Assembly: GCA_041654915.1 (NCBI GenBank)
Contig: JBAZCO010000013.1
Span: forward strand, 1 to 26,213
Origin: JBAZCO01 sp041654915
Lineage (GTDB): Bacteria; Bacillota; Clostridia; Christensenellales; DTU072
Reading direction: 5' to 3'
DNA: 26,213 nt
Part shown: piece by piece, positions 22,117 through 26,213 of the stretch
Layout of the letters: every line of letters starts with the position of its first letter
Position numbering within the stretch: position 1 is the stretch's first letter
Program-made: the position numbers and the translations under genes
Notes under the pieces: generated by a model
The model's database searches: none
Told to the model about the DNA's origin: nothing
What the model saw: the letters and a program-made list of their open reading frames with translations, nothing else

Positions 22117-22774
22117 AACGGTATCCCTTGCCCCTCACGGTAACTATGTAATCACGACATTCACCCAAACTTTTGCGCAAGTTTTTTATATGCGTGTCCA
22201 AAGTGCGGTCATCGCCAAAAAAATCATAACCCCAAACCTCTCTCAAAAGCGTTTCCCTTGAGAGCGCTATGCCACGGTTTTCCACAAGATAAAATAGCAA
22301 GTCGTATTCTTTGGGGGAAAGTGCTATGCGCTCCCCGTTAAGGTATACAAGCCGTGCGCTAAAGTCAACCTTTAGCTTATCTGTTTCAAACACAGTCCCT
22401 TCCCTATCCTTGGGTCTGGAGCGGTTTATCACCGTACCCACCCTAAGCAGCAACTCTTTAGGCGAAAAAGGCTTGGTTACATAGTCGTCTATACCTATTT
22501 CAAAGCCGTGTATCTTGTCATATGTTTCTCCCCTTGCCGATAGTACTATAATTGGCACTTCGGAAAACTTGCGTATCTCCCGCACGGCAGAAAATCCATC
22601 CAGCTCCGGCATCATAATATCCATTATTATCAAATCATAGGTGTTAGCCTTGGCTTTGGCGATTGCGTCCATACCGTCTACCGCCTCATCCACCTCATAT
22701 CCCTCAAAGTGCGCATACTTTATTACTATATCACGAATTTTTTCTTCGTCATCTACTATGAGTAACTTATGCAT
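22103..22774 (-). CDS. OmpR/PhoB-family response regulator
   Basis: 223 residues. The receiver domain has the acidic pair Asp8-Asp9, phospho-acceptor Asp52 in LIIMDIMMPELDG, and the conserved Lys in YVTKPFSPKELL. The C-terminal winged helix (about 128-223) has LSPKEYDLLFYLVENRG, REVWGYDFFGDDRTLDTHI and VRGKGYRFE, typical of OmpR/PhoB DNA-binding domains. An excellent GGGAGGGA site lies upstream of the ATG. It is first in an operon with the histidine kinase. The htrA gene ends about 100 bases upstream on the same strand, so a shared transcript or control of htrA is possible but not shown. Confidence 0.95.
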   Translation of the reverse strand: MHKLLIVDDEEKIRDIVIKYAHFEGYEVDEAVDGMDAIAKAKANTYDLIIMDIMMPELDGFSAVREIRKFSEVPIIVLSARGETYDKIHGFEIGIDDYVTKPFSPKELLLRVGTVINRSRPKDREGTVFETDKLKVDFSARLVYLNGERIALSPKEYDLLFYLVENRGIALSRETLLREVWGYDFFGDDRTLDTHIKNLRKSLGECRDYIVTVRGKGYRFEVI

Positions 22775-22874
22775 ACATCCCTCCCGATTAAAGATTTATT
22801 TAGCTCCTTGATTTTTTTATTCCTTGTGTTTTTAAATTATATATTTAAATATTACAAGCGTATCTATTAATATT

Positions 22875-24053
22875 TTAAGGTTTAGTTTTTTCTTCCAATT
22901 CAAAAGAGCATTCCCCTTCTACCCCTGCCCTGCGATACACAATCTTTATGGTGTCGCCGGCATCGTGCTTTTTAATAAAGCTTTCCCATTGCTCTTTTGT
23001 TCTAATATAGATGGGGCGGTTTTCGTTAACCTTTTCACCCGCTACCGACATAATGAAGTCGCCGCTCTGCAAGGGTATGGGCTTTTGGGTGTTGACTGCG
23101 GCAATCTTTAACTGCGTTTGAGAAATCATACCGCTAGATACAACAACCTCATCAAGTTTTAGTATATCCCCGTTGGGGCGACCACGCACAAACCCATACT
23201 CAATTAAGTCCTGCACCACAGGCTTAACGGTGTCGGAGGGAATTGCAAAACCTATCCCCTCTATCCCCGTGCCTTGACTTTTGGCGGTGATGATGCCGAT
23301 TAAGTCGCCATACATATTAAAAAGTCCGCCTCCCGAGTTGCCGGGATTGATAGCCGCATTCGTTTGCAGCAACATAAGGGTATCGTCCTCTACGGTAATC
23401 TCCCGCCCAAGAGCGCTAATTATACCGTCAGTGACTGTTCCCCCAAGTGAACCTAGGGGGTTGCCTATTGCGACAACCTGTTCACCGGGAACAAGATGTG
23501 ACGAGTTGCCAACTACTACCGATATCAGCCCGCTAACCTCTACCTTTATGACGGCAAGGTCGGTACGGTCGTCATATGTGACTAGGTTAGCGGCAAAAGT
23601 TTTGCCGTCCGAAAGCCGTACCGAAATATTATTCGCATTTTTTACTACATGGTAATTTGTCACAATATAGCCGTCTGGCGACCAAATAACGCCGCTACCG
23701 GCACCCGAAATTATGTATTGGCGAAAACTATCTTGAAAATAAACCTTTTCGGTTACAATCTCCACAACCGAGTCAGCAACTGCGTCCGACACGCCTGCAA
23801 CGGTTTTTTTGCCGCCTGATGATATTAGTTCTACGGGGTGTTTATCCGCTTGTTGGTATACAACTACTTGCTTGCCTGCACTGTTTCTCTCTGCAATAAT
23901 TACGCCTACATAAGAGCTTCCCGCCGAAATAACTATCACCCCAAATATTATTAGCAAAACAATAAAAAAAGACGGCGCACGCTTGCCCCCTCTCATATTG
24001 GGAAAGGGAATTTTGGAGCGGTCTTCGTAAGAATAATATTTTTCGCTATTCAT
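22875..24053 (-). CDS. htrA: HtrA/DegP-like serine protease
   Basis: 392 residues, membrane-anchored. A cytosolic N-terminus of about 28 residues is followed by one span (about 29-54, FFIVLLIIFGVIVISAG) and an extracytoplasmic trypsin-like domain. The catalytic triad is His135 (VTNYHVV), Asp165 (DDRTDLAVIKV) and Ser240 (NPGNSGGGLF). A single PDZ domain follows (about 285-385), with GDFIMSVAGEKVNENRPI. The layout matches Gram-positive HtrA proteins, which degrade or refold misfolded exported proteins. AGGA lies about eight bases upstream of the ATG. Next to the two-component system on the same strand. Confidence 0.95.
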   Translation of the reverse strand: MNSEKYYSYEDRSKIPFPNMRGGKRAPSFFIVLLIIFGVIVISAGSSYVGVIIAERNSAGKQVVVYQQADKHPVELISSGGKKTVAGVSDAVADSVVEIVTEKVYFQDSFRQYIISGAGSGVIWSPDGYIVTNYHVVKNANNISVRLSDGKTFAANLVTYDDRTDLAVIKVEVSGLISVVVGNSSHLVPGEQVVAIGNPLGSLGGTVTDGIISALGREITVEDDTLMLLQTNAAINPGNSGGGLFNMYGDLIGIITAKSQGTGIEGIGFAIPSDTVKPVVQDLIEYGFVRGRPNGDILKLDEVVVSSGMISQTQLKIAAVNTQKPIPLQSGDFIMSVAGEKVNENRPIYIRTKEQWESFIKKHDAGDTIKIVYRRAGVEGECSFELEEKTKP

Positions 24054-24158
24054 AATCTATTCCTAACTATTATAATAAATTATATTATTTGAAGTATATT
24101 ATAATATGGTATTATGACGGTTGTATGAATGTATCCGAAAAATAAGCTGAAAACAGTA

Positions 24159-24695
24159 CTATCTCCCGGGCAGGAATTTATCTTTATACCATTGTATACC
24201 GTTTTTAATAACCTCTTTGGCTACTTCTTTACTCTCGATTTTAATCATAGCGGTATGCTTGTCCTCAAGAGATTTATAAACGGTAAAGAAGTGGCAAATC
24301 TCCTGCATAATATGCGGCGGAAGTTCGTTAATATCCTGATAATTGCTCCAACTTGGCTCTTTAAAGGGAATGGCAATTATTTTGTTATCCACAAAGCCTT
24401 CGTCTAGCATAGACACCATTCCAATAGGGTAACAGCGGCACATTGCAAGCGGTTGAATCATTTCGCTAGACAATACAAGCACATCCACGGGGTCGTTGTC
24501 TTCGCAGTAAGTGCGGGGAATAAACCCGTAGTTTGCAGGATAGTGGGTGGATGTGTACAACACCCTATCTAGGATAAGCGCACCTGTTTGCTTGTCTAGC
24601 TCATATTTATTTTTGCTGCCCTTAGATATCTCTATCACCGCCAAAAAGTCGTCGGGAGTGATTCTGTCGCCGTGTACATCGTGCCAAATATTCAT
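24159..24695 (-). CDS. ppa: Inorganic pyrophosphatase, family I
   Basis: Soluble enzyme that hydrolyses pyrophosphate to two phosphates and so drives biosynthetic reactions. 178 residues, near the usual 170-180. Seen: substrate-binding EISKGSKNKYELDK, the tyrosine-rich STHYPANYGFIPRTY, and the metal-binding signature DNDPVDVLVLS with its aspartates, followed by DEGFVDNKIIAIP. C-terminal HFFTVYKSLEDK fits the family. Transcribed alone, from its own promoter. Many Clostridia instead use membrane or family II pyrophosphatases; this one has a clear family I sequence. Confidence 0.95.
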   Translation of the reverse strand: MNIWHDVHGDRITPDDFLAVIEISKGSKNKYELDKQTGALILDRVLYTSTHYPANYGFIPRTYCEDNDPVDVLVLSSEMIQPLAMCRCYPIGMVSMLDEGFVDNKIIAIPFKEPSWSNYQDINELPPHIMQEICHFFTVYKSLEDKHTAMIKIESKEVAKEVIKNGIQWYKDKFLPGR

Positions 24696-24752
24696 TAAAA
24701 ACCTACCTTGCTATAATTTTCGCCTATTTAAAAAGAATAATTCCTTTTTAAA

Positions 24753-24781
24753 ATTATACTATATTATCTTATAATTTGCAA
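24753..24781 (-). promoter_or_regulatory. Promoter of the pyrophosphatase gene
   Basis: Minus strand: TTGCAA (24776-24781), 17-bp spacer, TATAAT (24753-24758). The leader is about 50 bases. Confidence 0.8.
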
Positions 24782-24842
24782 TGGACGGACTTGTATTTTG
24801 TGTTTTTGTTTTGATATTTACCAAATGTTTTTTTAGGGAGAT

Positions 24843-26213
24843 TTAGCGAGCCAATGCACGAAACGCATTTAGCACAGCTAGGCACGCCACCCCAACATCG
24901 GCAAAGACTGCCATCCACATAGAGGCAATGCCAAAGGCGCTAAGGATAAGCACCGCCACCTTTACCCCAATCGCAAAGATAATATTTTGCCAAGCAATCG
25001 TCAGCGTTTTGCGGGATATGCCTATTGCACGGGCAATTTTGGACGGCTCATCCGTCATTATCACAATATCGGCAATATCTATTGCCGCATCCGACCCCAA
25101 TGCACCCATTGCCACCCCTATGTCCGCCCGTGCCAAGGACGGCGCATCATTTATGCCGTCGCCTGCAAACACTAATTTCCCCTTTGCCGTCTTTGTTTTT
25201 AATAACTCCTCAACTTTCGCTAGTTTTTCCGCAGGCAACAAGGGGGCATAGACTTCGCTTATTCCAATGTCACTAGCGGTTTCCTCCGCTATCGTGCGGG
25301 TGTCGCCAGACAGCATCACCATTTTCTTGATACCTTGATTTTTTAGCTGCTCAACCGCATAAACGGCATCCTCTTTTATCTCGTCTGCAATCAAGACACA
25401 GCCAAGATATTCATTCTCTCGTGCCACATATACCGCCGTTCCAAGAAGGGGCGGCAGAGAGGGGCTTGCTCCCGCATTCTTTATTAACTCCGCATTGCCA
25501 ACATATACCCTTGCCCCCTCCACCATTGCAGAAACGCCAAATCCCGCCATTTCTTTCACATCATCAATTAGCGAAGAGTCTATTTCAAAAGGATATGTGT
25601 GTTTTATTGATGCCGCAATGGGATGATTGGAATAGCTTTCCGCATATGCGGCTGCTTTGAGTAACTCAATTTCGTCCACCCCTTCCGCAGGGAAAACGCC
25701 ACGCACCTTAAATGTACCTTTGGTCAGCGTACCCGTCTTATCAAAAACAACAACTTCGGCAAGGGCTAATGCCTCTAAGTAGTTGCCGCCCTTTATAAGT
25801 ATTCCCTCTTTGGAGGCTCTGCCAATTCCGCCAAAAAAGCTCATTGGAACAGATATCACCAATGCACACGGGCAAGATACGACAAGAAAGGCAAGAGAGC
25901 GGTATATCCAATCGGAAAAAGTTGCTCCGTCAATTAGCAGCGGCGGCAGGAGCGCAATAAGAATTGCCGCCGCAAATACAGCGGGCGTATAGTACTTGGC
26001 AAACTTCGTGATAAATTTTTCCGACTTGGACTTTAGAACAGTCGCATTTTCCACAAGGCTTAGTATCTTGCTAACGGTGGATTCCCCCGCCGTTTTGGTA
26101 ACGGATACAGTAATCACACCGCTCAAGTTTATACTTCCGCTTAGTATTTGGGAATCTATATCTAGGTCTTTGGGTAGCGATTCTCCCGAAAGTGCGGACA
26201 TATCCACAGATGT
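24843..26213 (-). CDS. P1B-type heavy-metal ATPase (Zn/Cd-type), 5' end outside the window
   Basis: Partial: the reading frame runs through the window edge at 26213, so the N-terminus (metal-binding domain and first spans) is missing. About 456 C-terminal residues are seen. They include the actuator loop SALSGESLP, the metal-binding membrane motif SCPCALVISVP, phosphorylation site DKTGTLTKG, the SNHPIAAS motif of P1B ATPases, GDGINDAPSLARADIGVAMG, and the last spans with KVAVLILSAFG and MWMAVFADVGVA. The Lys and Asp-Gly of the last spans together with CPC resemble the Zn2+/Cd2+/Pb2+ exporters (P1B-2) more than copper pumps. It exports metal from the cytosol at the expense of ATP. Confidence 0.95.
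   Translation of the reverse strand, partial: TSVDMSALSGESLPKDLDIDSQILSGSINLSGVITVSVTKTAGESTVSKILSLVENATVLKSKSEKFITKFAKYYTPAVFAAAILIALLPPLLIDGATFSDWIYRSLAFLVVSCPCALVISVPMSFFGGIGRASKEGILIKGGNYLEALALAEVVVFDKTGTLTKGTFKVRGVFPAEGVDEIELLKAAAYAESYSNHPIAASIKHTYPFEIDSSLIDDVKEMAGFGVSAMVEGARVYVGNAELIKNAGASPSLPPLLGTAVYVARENEYLGCVLIADEIKEDAVYAVEQLKNQGIKKMVMLSGDTRTIAEETASDIGISEVYAPLLPAEKLAKVEELLKTKTAKGKLVFAGDGINDAPSLARADIGVAMGALGSDAAIDIADIVIMTDEPSKIARAIGISRKTLTIAWQNIIFAIGVKVAVLILSAFGIASMWMAVFADVGVACLAVLNAFRALAR

Overview
The window looks like chromosome of a low-GC Gram-positive, probably spore-forming, anaerobe of class Clostridia. I infer this from the rpsF-ssb-rpsR cluster, a YyaC-type sporulation protein, a SafA/YkwD-like LysM-CAP protein, lipoproteins with Gram-positive-style lipoboxes, an ECF-type ThiT thiamine transporter behind a TPP riboswitch, and ten promoters close to the sigma-A consensus, all with a 17-bp spacer. 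The long repeat-bearing membrane protein next to a CvpA-like protein reminds me of Christensenellales-type genomes, but that placement is a guess.

Layout. 1-290 is non-coding and carries one inverted copy of a dispersed repeat. 288-2720 is a polar amino-acid ABC operon (binding protein, permease, ATPase, minus strand). 2828-5426 is a surface lipoprotein with an Ig-like domain, an InlB-type repeat and leucine-rich repeats; it overlaps a thiamine pyrophosphokinase gene. 5590-6898 is the convergent thiT gene with its TPP riboswitch, so uptake and activation of thiamine sit tail to tail around a shared bidirectional terminator. 6900-8680 is about 1.8 kb with no convincing long gene; it holds further copies of the dispersed repeat, a 116-bp MITE-like unit, a nested multi-stem palindrome, stacked hairpins, and a consensus promoter in front of a 25-residue hydrophobic peptide. 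8685-12923 has a small helical orphan gene, a reduced RACo-like ferredoxin protein, a 609-aa repeat protein and a CvpA-family protein. 12992-15608 holds yyaC and ftsH. 15659-18486 is serS with two downstream membrane-protein genes. 18653-19877 is the rpsF-ssb-rpsR operon. The rest has a LysM-CAP protein, an OmpR-type two-component system, an HtrA protease, a family I pyrophosphatase and the 3' part of a P1B metal ATPase cut by the window edge.

How they may work together: FtsH, HtrA and the two-component system suggest envelope quality control; TPK, ThiT and the riboswitch form a thiamine salvage unit; serS, rpsF-ssb-rpsR and pyrophosphatase are housekeeping.

Most unusual: (1) the amino-acid binding protein appears to be a natural circular permutation, with the family's C-terminal segment placed directly after the lipobox and the rest following; (2) two promoters place the start codon six bases after the -10 box, predicting leaderless mRNAs; (3) the repeat-rich non-coding region at 7.0-8.5 kb contains elaborate nested palindromes and a candidate membrane micropeptide; (4) the RACo-like protein lacks the usual first nucleotide-binding motif. 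All identifications come from reading the sequence; no database search was run.
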